The notes beneath the pieces were generated by a model, which saw nothing but the letters and a program-made list of their open reading frames with translations, did not search any database and was not told the DNA's origin. From positions 7,010,001 through 7,074,000 of the forward strand of contig JAYKKT010000076.1 of assembly GCA_036023115.1 (NCBI GenBank): a DNA stretch of 64,000 nucleotides, in the 5' to 3' direction. How positions within the stretch are numbered: the stretch's first letter is position 1; every line of letters begins with the position of its first letter. The position numbers and the translations under genes are program-made. Below, one piece after another: positions 42,329-53,995 of this stretch. Source of the DNA: Brasenia schreberi (taxonomy: Eukaryota; Streptophyta; Magnoliopsida; Nymphaeales; Cabombaceae).

Positions 42329-43525
42329 ATGGATTACAAAAATTATGAGCATTGCTTTGGGGCGTTCCCGCCTAGCGACGTGCTGCAGAGCCCGAATGCA
42401 GTAAGAAGTAAGCAAGGGCCACTACATTTTCGCCCGAATGTAGTGAATCAATTGCAGAGAGGGTTCCCACATCATGGACGGGTGTGGGTAAAGAAGTTAG
42501 TCCCGCTACATTGCCGCCCGAATGTAGTGAAAAATTTTCAGAGAGGGTCTCCGCATTTTGATTATGGACGGATGCGGGGGGTAAGGAAGCTAGTCCTAGA
42601 TAATAAGATTCGTATTGGTTCTTGGAATATCGGAACATTATCGGGTAAGCTAATGGAGGTGGTAGATACTATGATTCGGAGAAAGATTCATATTCTATGT
42701 TTACAAGAGACAAAATGGGTTGGAGAAAAAGCAAAGGAGATAGAGGATACAGGTTTTATATTATGGTACTCAGGTAAAGAAAAGGCCCGAAACGGAGTTG
42801 GTATTATCATAAATAAAGATTTAAAGGAGAGTGTAGTAGACATACAACGATATGGTGACCGAATCATGACATTGAAATTAGTGTTAGGAGTAGAGGTTTT
42901 GAATATAGTTTGTGCTTACGCACCCCAAGTAGGACTAGAAGAGAGTATAAAGACAGTTTTTTGGGAAGAGTTAGATAAGGTGTTTCAAAAGATTCCACAA
43001 AGGGAGATGATTTGTTTAGGAGGAGATTTAAATGAACATGTCGGTAAAGAGGCATTAGGATATCAAGGGATTCATGGAAACTTTGGTTATGGGGATATAA
43101 ACGAGGAAGGTAGGGAGATTTTAAATTTTGCTATGTCATTTGATCTCTTTATAGTCAATACAATCTTCAAAAAACGAGATGAACATTTAATTACTTATAA
43201 GAGTGGCTTATCACAAACACAAATTGATTACTTTATTTGTAGAAAAAAAGATAGAGCGTGTTGTAAAGATTGTAAGGTAATTCCAGGAGAAAGCTTAACC
43301 ACCCAACATCGACTTTTAGTTATGGATTTACAAATAAAAAAATGGACAAAGAAGAAAAGAGTGCATCGAGCTATTCGGACTAAATGGTGGAACCTCAAAA
43401 GTGAGAAAGAAGATATATTTAAACAAAAAGTCCTTCAAGGAGATGTTTGGAATTATGTTGGTACACCCTCTGATATGTGGAACAATATGGCTATACATAT
43501 TAGGAAAGTGGCGAAGATGTGTTAG
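42329..43525 (+). pseudogene. RTE R4 endonuclease part of ORF
   Basis: APE-type endonuclease that nicks the target for target-primed reverse transcription. Motifs from about residue 95: SWNIGTL, LQETKW (catalytic Glu), GVGII, CLGGDLNEH (Asp/Asn), SQTQIDYF and TQHRLLV (catalytic His). It is 398 codons long and ends by frameshift: one A is missing in GCGAAGATG near 43512, where other copies (R5) have GCGAAAGAT. The reading then continues in the frame of the RT part, so this is one ORF broken by a single-base deletion. Confidence 0.9.
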
Positions 43526-45458
43526 GGGTATCTAAGGGAGGTGTACCGGCACAAAAAGAAGCTTGGTGGTGGAGTGAAGTAGTACAAAACAAAATCAAGG
43601 CAAAGAGGACATGTTACAAATTACATTATGCTAAGAAAACTAGTGAAACTTTAGAAGCTTATAAGAAAGCAAAGAAGGAAGCAAAAAAGGCCGTTAGTGA
43701 AGCAAAAGCTAAGATTTGGGAGGACTTATATAAAAAACTCAACTCAAAAGAGGGTGAAAGAGACATTTTTAGGATAGCTAGGGCTAGAGATAAGAAAACT
43801 AAAGATCTTAATTATGTTAGATGCATAAAAGACGAGGATGAAAAAATTCTAGTGGCAAATGATGATATAAGAAATAGATGGAAAAACTATTTTTATAATC
43901 TTTTTAATGAAAATAAAGATTTTAGTATTAGTTTAGGAGATTTAGCCAAGTCAGAAAAGTATATAAACCACAATTTCTACCGACGTATTCAAAAGAATGA
44001 AGTCAAAGAGGCTCTTAAACATATGAAGAGTGGTAAATCGGTAGGACCAGATAATATTCCTATAGAAGTTTGGAAAATACTAGGAGAAATAGGAATCACT
44101 TGGCTCACAAGACTATTTAATGAAATATGGAAAAACCAAAAGATGCCCGAGGAATGGAGAGCAAGTACACTTATACCCATATATAAAAACAAGGGAGACA
44201 TTCAAAATTGTGCGAATTATCGAGGTATCAAGTTAATGAGTCATACTATGAAATTATGGGAAAGAATTATTGAACGTAGGTTAAGACAAGTATCAAGTAC
44301 AACAGAGAACCAATTTGGATTTATGCCTGGTAGATCTACTATTGAAGCGATTCACCTTTTGAGACGTCTTATGGAATATTTTAGAGCAAAAAAGAAAGAC
44401 CTTCACATGATATTTATTGATCTAGAAAAAGCTTATGATAGGGTACCGAGGGAGGTTCTTTGGAGAACTTTGGAAAAAGAGGTATCCCATTGACATATAT
44501 TAACCTTATAAGAGACATGTATGATGGTGCAAAAACATGTGTGAGGACTCATGAAGGAACGACAGACTTCTTTGAAGTTAATATTGGGTTACATTAAGGA
44601 TCAACTTTAAGTCCATACTTATTTATAATGGTGATGGATGAGTTAACAAAACATATTCAAGATGAAGTACCTTGGTGTATGTTATTTGCAGATGACATTG
44701 TATTAGTGGAGGAGTCTAAGGAAAAAGTTAATAGAAAATTGGAACTATGGAGAGAAACATTAGAAAACAAAGGCCTCCGACTTAGTAGAACAAAGACAGA
44801 ATATATGGAATGTAAGTTTGATCATTTGGCTACTTTAGAGGACATAGAAATTAAAATTGGCACACATTGCATTCCCCAAAAGGAAAGTTTTAAATACCTA
44901 GGGTCAATTTTTCAAAGTGATGGAAGAATTGATGGAGATGTTACACATAGAATTAATGATGGTTGGTTAAAATGGAGAGGAGCATCAGGTATTCTTTGTG
45001 ACAAGAAGATACCATTAAAATTAAAAGGTAAATATTATAGAGCAGCAGTTAGGCCTGCCATGTTTTATGGTTCTGAGTGTTGGGCAGTTAATCATCAACA
45101 TGTACAAAAGATGTCTGTGACAGAAATGAAGATGTTGAGATGGATGAGTGGTCATACAAGAAAAGACCGTATACATAATGAGGTTATTAGAAACAAATTA
45201 GGAGTGGCACCAATAGAGGATAAAATGAGAGAACATCGTTTAAGATGGTTTGGACATATAGAAAGAAGATCAAAAGAAGAACCTGTAAGAAGGTTAGAAA
45301 ACCTAAATTTGGAAAGTATTAAAAGAGGTAGAGGACGACCACAAAAGTGTTGGAAAGAAACAATAAAGAATGATCTAGCTTATTGGGAGTTAACTGCTAA
45401 CATGGCACACGATAGAGATCTGTGGAAACAAAGAATCCATGTAGCCGACCCCGTCTAG
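43519..45458 (+). pseudogene. RTE R4 reverse transcriptase and C-terminal part
   Basis: The first frame (to 44493) holds a Lys-rich linker, then RT motifs [44 protein letters not shown] and [15 protein letters not shown] missing A in an A-run near 44477 and a C-to-T change making TAA near 44596 (CAA in other copies) break it. The second frame, 44628-45458, holds the catalytic [11 protein letters not shown] and the C-terminal domain [31 protein letters not shown], typical of RTE elements. It is therefore inactive by three point lesions. Confidence 0.9.
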
Positions 45459-45494
45459 TATGGGAAAAGGCTTAGTTGTTGTTGTTGTTGTTGT

Positions 45495-45570
45495 ATTAAT
45501 CTGACCCACTTTTGCATACATATCAAGAAGAGAATCAAAATAGCCTTTCCACTGCTAACCACCACCGTGC
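45495..45570 (-). pseudogene. Captured PPR fragment, proximal part
   Basis: The minus strand encodes DSLLDMYAKVGQIN, which continues in frame into NDAQKMFDEM on the far side of RTE R4. It is part of the LTR-A cargo. Confidence 0.7.
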
Positions 45571-45673
45571 AACGAACAAATAAACTACCAAGATGAGCAT
45601 ACTGGAGTTCACAAATATTAGCTATAAACGACAAAACATCTACCAAGAAACACAATCACATTGCAGACAACCT

Positions 45674-46351
45674 TCACCGTGATGTCCTGGTTCTACTGTT
45701 TCCCAAGTTGCTGTTGCGAGGGAAATGTGCTCGTTGGCCAACTGTCAGACCACTTGAAGTAGTGGCCCTAGCTTTCATAAGCCTCTGTTCCTTCATGTTA
45801 GCAAATAATGAATCCAGGGTCTGTGGCATCTGCGTCTGTACTCCAGCAGGTACCATCTTTGAAGAAACGTTTACAGGCCTCGTTTGCCCCAAGGGCCTCA
45901 GTTCAAATGGAAAGTTTTTGTAACTGCAACACTTAATCCTTCCTCATTGTTTGAGATAACATGTACTGCCTGTTCCTTTCGTGACAACTTCTAGAGTAAA
46001 ATTTTCACTTAATCCGACAAATGAACCTGCCTCCTAAATCTGCCCATTCAGATTAGCACATATAAAAAACTTCACCTCACTCTAATGCTAGAACAGAGGA
46101 AACCATATCTGCCCAGGAAGACAAATATTGCAGCCAAAAAAACCAAGTTCTCTTTTTTTACAAGCAAACTAGAATCTAGTTGTCAACCAATTGAAGTGGA
46201 AAAGAATCTGTCAAAACATATACGCCCGAAGAGTGAGTCACGGACCAACCTATACAGTACACTAGATCTTTTCTGCTTTCCTAGAAGGAACCAGGTCCTC
46301 GACGTACCTCCTATTATCGTTATACCTACGGCGGTCATCCGCTTGATCCAT
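45674..46351 (-). pseudogene. Captured gene fragment, unidentified (FANMKEQR protein)
   Basis: A Met at 46351, about 90 nt after the LTR-A primer-binding site, starts MDQADDRRRYNDNRRY and VEDLVPSRKAEKI, ending near 46262. After about 370 bp of non-coding, intron-like DNA, a second exon-like block (45892-45674) reads RPVNVSSKMVPAGVQTQMPQ, TLDSLFANMKEQR, GQRAHFPRN and stops. The composition (basic, Arg-rich, no membrane segment) suggests a nuclear RNA-associated protein, but I do not recognise the gene. Retained intron-like DNA argues against capture of a fully spliced mRNA. The fragment is in sense with the LTR element. Confidence 0.55.
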
Positions 46352-46439
46352 ATTAACAGTGCGGGCAGATTCAATTGAAGCAAATTGCAAGCAGGAAACC
46401 CTAAATCCACGAAACTGAAAGGGAAACGAATGAAGAACG

Positions 46440-46451
46440 GCTATGATACCA
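46440..46451 (-). other. LTR-A primer-binding site
   Basis: The minus strand reads TGGTATCATAGC directly after the LTR end CCAACA; 11 of 12 bases match the tRNA-iMet PBS TGGTATCAGAGC. Confidence 0.8.
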
Positions 46452-48859
46452 TGTTGGAAAACGTGGTTGCGCAACGGATAATCAATAATAGAAAACATGA
46501 ACACAAGATGAAGAGGAAAAACATGAAAATCGGAGGAGGGGGTGGACCTCCAATGGAGGCCGCCCCCTTCTTTTTCTCTCTTTCTTAATCACAACAACTT
46601 AAACCCTAATGCAACCTATCAGTCCTTATATAAGGAGCTGTAAAACGTAAAATAACCAAAATACTCCTACAACAACAACAACAACTAAACCTTTTCCCAT
46701 ACTAGACGGGGTCGGCTACATGGATTCTTTGTTTCCACAGATCCCTATAGTGTGCCATGTTAGCAGTTAACTCCCAATAAGCTAGATCATTCTTTATTGT
46801 TTCTTTCCAACACTTTTGTGGTCGTCCTCTACCTCTTTTAATACTTTCCAAATTTAGTTTTTCTAACCTTCTTACAGGTTCTTCTTTTGATATTCTTTCT
46901 ATATGTCCAAACCATCTTAAACGATGTTCTCTCATTTTATCCTCTATTGGTACCACTCCTAATTTGTTTCTAATAACCTCATTATGTATACGGTCTCTTC
47001 TTGTATGACCACTCATCCATGTTGATGATTAACTGCCCAACACTCAGAACCATAAAACATGGTAGGCCTAATTGTTGCTCTATAATATTTACCTTTTAAT
47101 TATAATGGTATCTTCTTATCATAAAGAATACCTGATGCTCCTCTCCATTTTAACCAACCAGCATTAATTCTATGTGTAACATCTCCATCAATTCTTCCAT
47201 CACTTTGAAAAATTGACCCTAGGTATTTAAAACTTTCCTTTTAGGGAATGCAATGTGTGCCAATTTTAATTTCTATGTCCTCTAAAGTAGCCAAATGATC
47301 AAACTTACATTCCATATATTCTATCTTTGTTCTACTAAGGCGGAGGCCTTTGCTTTCTAATGTTTCTCTCCATAGTTCCAATTTTCTATTAACTTTTTCC
47401 TTAGACTCCTCCACTAATACAATGTTATCTGCAAATAACATACACCAAGGTACTTCATCTTGAATATGTTTTGTTAACTCATCCATCACCATTATAAATA
47501 AGTATGGACTTAAAGTTGATCCTTGATGTATCTCAATATTAACTTCAAAGAAGTTTGTCATTCCTTCATGAGTCCTCACACATGTTTTTGCACCATCATA
47601 CATGTCTCTTATAAGGTTAATATATGTCAATGAGATACTTCTTTTTTCCAAAATTCTCCAAATAACCTCTCTCGGTACTCTATCATAAGCTTTTTCTAGA
47701 TCAATAAATATCATGTGAAGGTCTTTCTTTTTTGCTCTAAAATGTTCCATAAGGCGTCTCAAAAGGTGAATCGCTTCAATAGTAGTTCTGCCTGACATGA
47801 ATCCAAATTGGTTCTCTGTTGTACTTGATACTTGTCTTAACCTACGTTCTATAATTCTTTCTCATAATTTCATAGTATGACTCATTAACTTGATACCTCG
47901 ATAATTCACACAATTTTGAATGTCTCCCTTGTTCTTATATATGGGTATAAGTGTACTTGCTCTCCATTCCTCGGGCATCTTTTGGTTTTTCCATAATAGT
48001 CTTGTGAGCCAAGTGATTCATATTTCTCTTAGTATTTTCCAAACTTCTATAAGAATATTATCTGGTCCTACCGATTTACCACCCTTCATATATTTAAGAG
48101 CCTCTTTGACTTCATTCTTTTGAATACGTCGGTAGAAATTATGGTTTATATACTTTTCTGAGTTGGCTAAATCTCCTAAACTAATACTAACATCTTTATT
48201 TTCATTAAAAAGATTATAAAAATAGTTTTTCCATCTATTTCTTATATCATCATTTACCACTAGAATTTTTTTATCCTCGTCTTTTATGCATCTAACATAA
48301 TTAAGATCTTTAGTTTTCTTATTTCTAGCCCTTGCTATCCTAAAAATATCTCTTTCACCCTCTTTTGAGTTGAGTTTTTTATATAAATCCTCTCAAAACT
48401 TAGCTTTTGCTTCACTAACGGCATTTTTTCGCTTCCTTCTTTGCTTTCTTATAAGCTTCTAAAGTTTCACTAGTTTTCTTAGCATAATGTAATTTGTAAC
48501 ATGCCCTCTTTGCCTTGTTTTTATTTTGTACTACTTCACTCCACCACCAAGCTTCTTTTTGTGCCGGTACACCTCCCTTAGATACCCCTAACAGATCTTT
48601 CGCCACTTTCCTAATATGTATAGCCATATTGTTTCACATATCACAGGGTGGGCCAACATAATTCCAAACATCTCCTTGAAGGACTTTCTGTTTAAATATA
48701 TCTTCTTTCTCACAAAATGACCAAAATACCCTTAATACAGAAAATTACCAAAGTGCCTTTATGACTTCGAACAATTACAACAATACCTAAAACATCAAAT
48801 TTACTGTCCTAAGACATCAACCTTACTAAATCTGACCCTAAAATTCATATTCTTCAACA
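46452..48859 (-). repeat. LTR-A 5' LTR, split by RTE R5
   Basis: The two parts, 46452-46668 and 48714-48859, together match the 3' LTR. The shared text AAAATRACCAAAATAC is present on both sides of R5 as its target duplication. Confidence 0.85.
46669..48713 (-). pseudogene. RTE LINE R5, 5'-truncated
   Basis: Minus-oriented RTE from the CAACAAC tail to a 5' truncation at the segment equivalent to R4 position about 43410. TSD: AAAATAACCAAAATACTCCT (46649) and AAAATGACCAAAATACCCTT (48714). The remaining frames are 48627-48415 (linker), 48260-48018, 47798-47241 ([36 protein letters not shown] with the second catalytic Asp changed to Asn) and 47016-46702 (C-terminal domain). It has multiple frameshifts. 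Confidence 0.9.
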
Positions 48860-49021
48860 AGTATGCCTCCCTTAGATTTGCCTAACACATCTTTTGCTAC
48901 TTCTGTAGCTTGTATAGCCATACACCATCTACATATCAAAAGGTGTACCTAAATAATTTCAAGCATCTCCTTGAAGAACTTTCTTTTTAAATATATCTTC
49001 TTTCTCACATTTGAGGTTTCA
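48860..49021 (-). pseudogene. RTE LINE R3, piece 2
   Basis: It continues R3 from GTATGCCTCCCTTAG through TCCTTGAAGAACTTTC to TTTGAGGTTTCAC, where LTR-B begins. The order and phase match RTE R4 read in reverse. Confidence 0.85.
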
Positions 49022-49307
49022 CTAAGCAAAATAGGTATGAAAAATGTGAAATCAAAGTCTATTCAATGAATGAAATCAAACTTTATTGATAGAACTCTCA
49101 TGAGAGAGGAATTTTATAGAGAATAAAGCCATAACGCTTGTTTACTTTGTTATACAAGAGTGCTATTTATAGAGAAGTAGAAAGAAGAACAACAAGAAAG
49201 AGCTGGTTGGAGGAGTCCAACGGCTAGTATACTAACCGTTGGATCCCCTGATGGCCCTTGGTTCTAGTGGCTCAGGTGCCTAGTAGCCTCATTGTCCCTT
49301 CTTAACA
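49022..49307 (-). repeat. LTR-B 3' LTR
   Basis: 286 bp. The outer end is TAAGCAAAATAGG and the inner end is CTTCTTAACA. No clear polypurine tract was recognised beside it. Confidence 0.65.
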
Positions 49308-50757
49308 ATCCCTGAAACTGATAGTATTAACTGACAGTTTGCTAGAGAGTGATTAGAGCCTTATATCTCTCTTTAATGCTTTTCTTTTTGTGTTTTTGCC
49401 CAAGTTTACGTTTGTTTTGTAATTCTTTATTTTAATACCTACAAGAAAACTTTTAGGATTAGTGCTCAATAAAAGTATTAAGATTCTATGACTACAAACT
49501 TTAAAACCTATGTTTTCCAAATAAATTCTTTAATGGAAAATATTGATCATCTAAGTAGAATTCTCTAGTAAGTTCATGAGTCGTAACAAATTATATATAT
49601 TATAAGAGGCTAATATGTATCAATGATTCTATAAGCACCAACCAAGCTTTCACGACTAAGCTCAAACCATCCACGACTTTAAGGCTTAGCTTCAACCCAA
49701 GCTTTAACGCTGAACTCGAACCATCCACGACTTTAAACCTAAGCTCCAACCATCAAAACAATCTCATCAAATCACCAAGGCCTTTAAATAACTTAAAAGC
49801 CTAAACGTGACTCAATAAATCCAAGGATAAGAGAATCCAACCAGTTAAGAAAATGATTTTTAATAAGATAGTATATGAGCATAAAAATTATGCATGTCCT
49901 TTCGAAAAATAATTGCATTATCATAAGTTATCGTGTAAATAAAACATTTACTGATCTCCAACCAATGGCCAACAACATATAAGATTTCATAATCCCAACT
50001 AAAACACCTTAAAAACTAAGGTCTTCAACAAACGGCCAACAATAATGAAATACAACCACAATACGGAGATCTTAATCATGTGAAGATGCAACTTAGTGTT
50101 AAACAACAAACCATATTGTCGTGTAAATAAAACATCAACCAATTGATCCAACAAATTATAAAAATAAATAAGTTGGAAAGAACACACCTTGATTGACTCC
50201 AATCTAAATACCAAACAAGATTAAATCGGATCCAAACATAGCACTGAGTCTAGATCCAGGACAAAATATATCATATCTAACACAGAATGGGTTTGGATCC
50301 AAGACCAGATCCACGATCCGACATGCGTATAAATGCCCCATTTCTCTATGTGTTGAAGGCAGATAGCAAACACTCTCTCTTTGTCGATGAACTTCGTCTC
50401 CCTCTCTATTGAACACCAAGAGATCCGCCTCTCTTCCTTTTAGCACATACCGCCGAAGCCATTACCGCCGTTCCTCTCATAGCCATTCTTTGCTTCACGC
50501 ATAGGGGGAAGCCCTCTCTCTGTTTTCCACAGAGGGACAAAGCCCCTTTCCTCCTCCTCCTCTCTCTCTCTCTCATGTTCTATGCATTTTTGTCTTGCCG
50601 AGAACCACTAACATACCACCGCTGTCTGTCGCTCAGCCCACCACTCGAGCCACACACCATCTCCTCTGCCACCATCTTCAGCGAACCACCCACGCCAAGC
50701 CGCCATTATGCTGCCACCTTTTTTCAATTCCCATTCAATTTCCTTTGTATGCACAAC
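49308..50757 (-). other. LTR-B internal region, non-coding part
   Basis: No gag or pol motif was seen. It includes two imperfect 57-bp tandem units around CCATCCACGACTTTAA at 49640-49760, and a CT-rich tract at 50540-50575. Confidence 0.45.
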
Positions 50758-51048
50758 AGAGATCATCTCACCCTCGGATGGCTTGGCATTCTTTGGAAAC
50801 TCCATGACAATGAACCAACGTTGTTCGTAATCACAACCGACCACAAGGATATTCTCCTTTGGCAGCCGGTTGCTCCAGTTCGACGAGGGATCATTCAATG
50901 GCGAGTACCCACTAGAGGAGGATGTCACCTTCAACCTAGAGAAGAGACAATGGACAACACAAAGAGAGCCTTGATGGCGATAGACAATGGAGAGGAAGGG
51001 GCAGAACCTTGAGATGGAGGAAGAAGAGGAAGGCAAACACCTCGCCAT
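50758..51048 (-). pseudogene. Captured MORF/RIP-type organelle RNA-editing factor, exon 1
   Basis: From the Met at 51048: a Ser-rich, transit-peptide-like N-terminus (MARCLPSSSSSISRF), then SGYSPLNDPSSNWSNRLP, GCDYEQRWFIVMEFP and KPSEGEMIS. This is the start of the MORF domain of plastid-type multiple organellar RNA editing factors, in which GCD(Y/F)EHWL(I/V)VM is the hallmark; here EHWL is EQRWF. After EMIS the sequence enters non-MORF text at TCT/GTTGTG, which fits an exon-1 border or capture breakpoint. Full MORFs have about 200-230 residues. The hAT insertion lies just upstream; across its TSD the frame stays open to an ATG at 57184. It is in sense with LTR-B. Confidence 0.75.
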
Positions 51049-51489
51049 GGGGGAAGCAGAGAGGGCTCTTTTGGCTATGATCACATTTGCGCCAGTGTTA
51101 TCTATATCACACCGTATCACAGAACGCCATGATACGATGCAGAAAGTATCGCATAACCACAGTTTTGTGGGTTTTTGAAATCTGTTCACAACTCCCCAAT
51201 GCTTCCTTCGGTGGTTCTCCCCTTCCTTACTATTCAAGCCTAAAAAAAGTGCTCTACAACGTTCGTGCAAGGTTCTCAACTCGGATTGTGGTATAACTTT
51301 TACGTTTTTAGAAATTATTTCTTTATATTTATTATTTTTTGGTGTTATTTACATTTTTCTTTTTTGAATGCCAAAATATGAAGTTATGAAGTGCGTCAAT
51401 ATGATTTTTATTACATTCGTAAAGTGGGAGACACTCTATTTGAGTGCTAATTAAAGATTGAGGATTTATGAAGTGCTTTTATTTTCATG

Positions 51490-53995
51490 TTTTTGATTGA
51501 ATTGAAGTGCTTAATTGAGATGACAGGAAGGGGTGTTAGGGACTGTCAATCTTGGTCTGATGATCCGGCATGGCAGTGGGGTACAACACTTCAGGGAAAC
51601 AGATCGAAGATCAAATATTTGTTTTGTGAGAATGTGGTTAGTGGTGGAATTTTACGATTGAAATACTACCTAACGGGGACTAGGAAAGAAGTTGCTCCTT
51701 GCACGGGAAGAGTTAAAAATTTACCAAAAGCCATTAAATGACAATGTTTGCAGATGAGCATACATGAGAGGAGACAACAAAAGGATGATTTAGAGATGTT
51801 TGAGGAAGTGAATGATGGTGCTATTGGATTGGCTGATAATATTTCTTCTTGTAGTAGAACAGAGGTTGGTAGTAGTAGTTCTTGACTATCAACTAGGAGA
51901 AAGAGGGTTGGTTAAGATTTTGCAAGTAGTAGTGGTAGAAGAGAAAGGAGTAGAGGAAAAGCTTCTTCTGGCATACATTCATCTTTTCCTCATAACACTA
52001 CACATGGTGCTCACCTGAAATTTGTGTTGTTATGGCTTCAGAGACACGTATATATATAGAACAACTGCACGAGCAAGCAAACCTTGAAGTGAGCAAATGG
52101 TTTTATGATGCATTCATTCCATTTAATTAGCAAACAATTTTCATTTTCAAGCAATGGCAGATGTAATTGCTAATATTGGTGCAGGATACAAGATGCCCTC
52201 TTATCAGAAGTTGAGAGGAAAGTTATTAGATAAAAATCATAAAACTGTCCTTGAAGTGTAAGAATATTATTTTACTTTGAGAGAATTATGGAAGAAGACA
52301 TGATGCACTATCATGGCAAGCAGATGGACAGATAGGCGAGGAAGGACTTTGTTAAACTTTTTCTCTACTTTCTTAAATGACTTATGTTTTTGAGACTATA
52401 GATATATCAGAGGTGAGGCATACTATAGAGATCCTAAAGCAAGAGTTTGATAAGGTAAAAAAGATATGCGAGGTTGGGCTAGAGAATGTAGTACGATTTA
52501 TTATAGATAATGCGACTAACTATAAAGCAGCTGGGAAGGAGTGAGTAGATACTTATGAGACTTTCTATTAGATACCATGCGTAACCCATTGTTTAGATCT
52601 CATCATTGAGGATATTAGTGAGATGGATGAGATAAAGGCAACTATTGAGTGTTATCAAGATATCACCAAATTTATGTACAACTATGCCTTTGTATTGTGT
52701 ATGATGAAGAGATATACAGATGGTGCAAACTTTCTTCATATAGCTGCAACTCGGTTTGCAACTAATTTCTTATCTGTACAGAGCATTGTGAGACAAAAGA
52801 AGCCTTGAAGAGAATGTTTTTCTTAGATAAATGACAACAATTTGTAAAGTTGCCTCAAAATAGAAGAAACAAAAAGTTAAATGAGATTTTACAGACAATC
52901 TTTAGGAATACATTTTGGAATACATGTGTTAGACTATAGAAGATTACATATCCTTTAGTGAAGGTTTTGAGATTGGCTGATAGCGAGGAGAAATCATCTA
53001 TGGGCTATCTTTATGAAGTCATGGATAGGGTAAAAGAAGCCATTAGAAGTAATTTCAATGGAAGAAAGAGGGATTATGTACGCGTGTGAAACATTATAAA
53101 TAATAGATATAACAATTAATTGCATCAACCTATTCATGCAACAACATATTACCTAAACCCAACATTCATGTACTCAGTAAGTTTTAAAAAGGATGGTGAG
53201 GTTAATCGAGGCATCATTGATTGTATAGACAAATTAGTTCCTAATGAGAGTAGAGCAGATGCTATACATCGAGAGATGGAGATCTATGATAATGTTCTTC
53301 ACTTGATGGGTTTGCATGTAGGAATCTGCAATCGCACTAATATATGTCGAAGTAAACTGTTTATCTTCGTATTTAAGTTTCCAAAATATGATATTTATTA
53401 TGGATTAAGTCCTTGATGTTTGTCTTTTTCTACATATGTTTGAAATATGTTTAAAAAGTTAATGGCCACACCTTACATATTTTGTAGTAAGAGTTGTGAG
53501 CCAAACCTTAAGTGCAACGGGTTGTGAAAGAAATTAAAGTGTCTTTGAATACTTACACACAAAAAAGCATGTTGGAACATAAGCGGCTCAATGACTTAGT
53601 TTTCATCCGTTGTAATATGTGGCATCAACAAAGGTAATCTTGGTTACTACTTAAAGATTGAATTCAATATTTTGTTTGACTTCAATTGTTAATGTTATTT
53701 ACTAATTACTTATTTTCTTTCTCGTGGACAATTAAAAAAGTTAAATAGAGAAGAAAACCAATTTAATCCAATAAGTTTAGATAATTTTGATATATTAGAG
53801 GAGTGAATTATAGAAGATAATGAAGAAAATTTACTAATTACTCCTAACCAAAAAAGACATTGTATGAATTAATTTGGAAGGAGTGCAACAACATCATCAA
53901 GGAGATGAAGATTTTGATTTTTAAGCAGAAGGTAGTGAGGATCTTCGGCAAGGAGAAGATGAAGATTATTTAGTTGATGATCCTGATTACAATCA
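51490..53995 (+). pseudogene. hAT transposase (BED/DUF659/dimerisation), decayed
   Basis: N-terminal BED zinc-finger remnant: DPAWQWGTTLQGNRSKIKYL then FCENVVSGGILRLKYYL, with one zinc Cys lost. DUF659 core: ENVVRFIIDNATNYKAAGK, a PCVTHCLDLIIEDI block and MDEIKATIECYQ (about 52480-52660). Then TRFATNFLSVQSI, HATTYYLNPTFMYS (53128-53180) and the C-terminal dimerisation motif VSQTLSATGCERN with LHTKK and a frameshifted KRLNDLVFIRCN (53480-53620). An acidic tail, EDYLVDDPDYNH, ends where R6 begins. Several stops and frameshifts mean it is inactive. Confidence 0.85.

Larger units (their letters stand above)
42214..45494 (+). mobile_element. Full-length RTE-clade LINE, R4
   Basis: 3.28 kb from AACTCCGCCCATG to a (GTT)n tail, flanked by a 19-bp duplication, ATTAATCWGACCCACTTTT (42195-42213 and 45495-45513), with one mismatch. 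It has a 115-bp 5'UTR, then one ORF for endonuclease and reverse transcriptase. The 5' terminus agrees exactly with that of the mini-element at 9556, so it is complete. It is inserted in the captured PPR segment of LTR-A. The near-perfect TSD and long open frames mark it as young. Confidence 0.95.
41067..48859 (-). mobile_element. LTR-A: non-autonomous LTR retrotransposon with captured genes
   Basis: The 3' LTR is 41067-41408 and the 5' LTR is 46452-48859, the latter interrupted by RTE R5. Without R5 and one TSD copy the 5' LTR is 343 bp, against 342 bp for the 3' LTR. The LTRs start TGTTGAAG and end CCAACA (CCAATA in the 3' copy) in minus orientation. A PBS (46440-46451) and polypurine tract (41409-41421) sit where expected. 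Flanks AGTAC (41062-41066) and AGTAT (48860-48864) are a 5-bp TSD, and together they restore the R3 LINE. Without R4 the internal region is about 1.7 kb and carries no gag or pol, but does hold captured host gene pieces in sense orientation. Copia type is inferred from the PBS. Confidence 0.85.

Noticed and set aside
50608..51279. A 223-codon minus frame as a single gene
   Set aside because: Only the middle, 51048-50758, resembles MORF; the upstream part is hAT sequence beyond the TIR at 51093 and the downstream part is non-MORF text.
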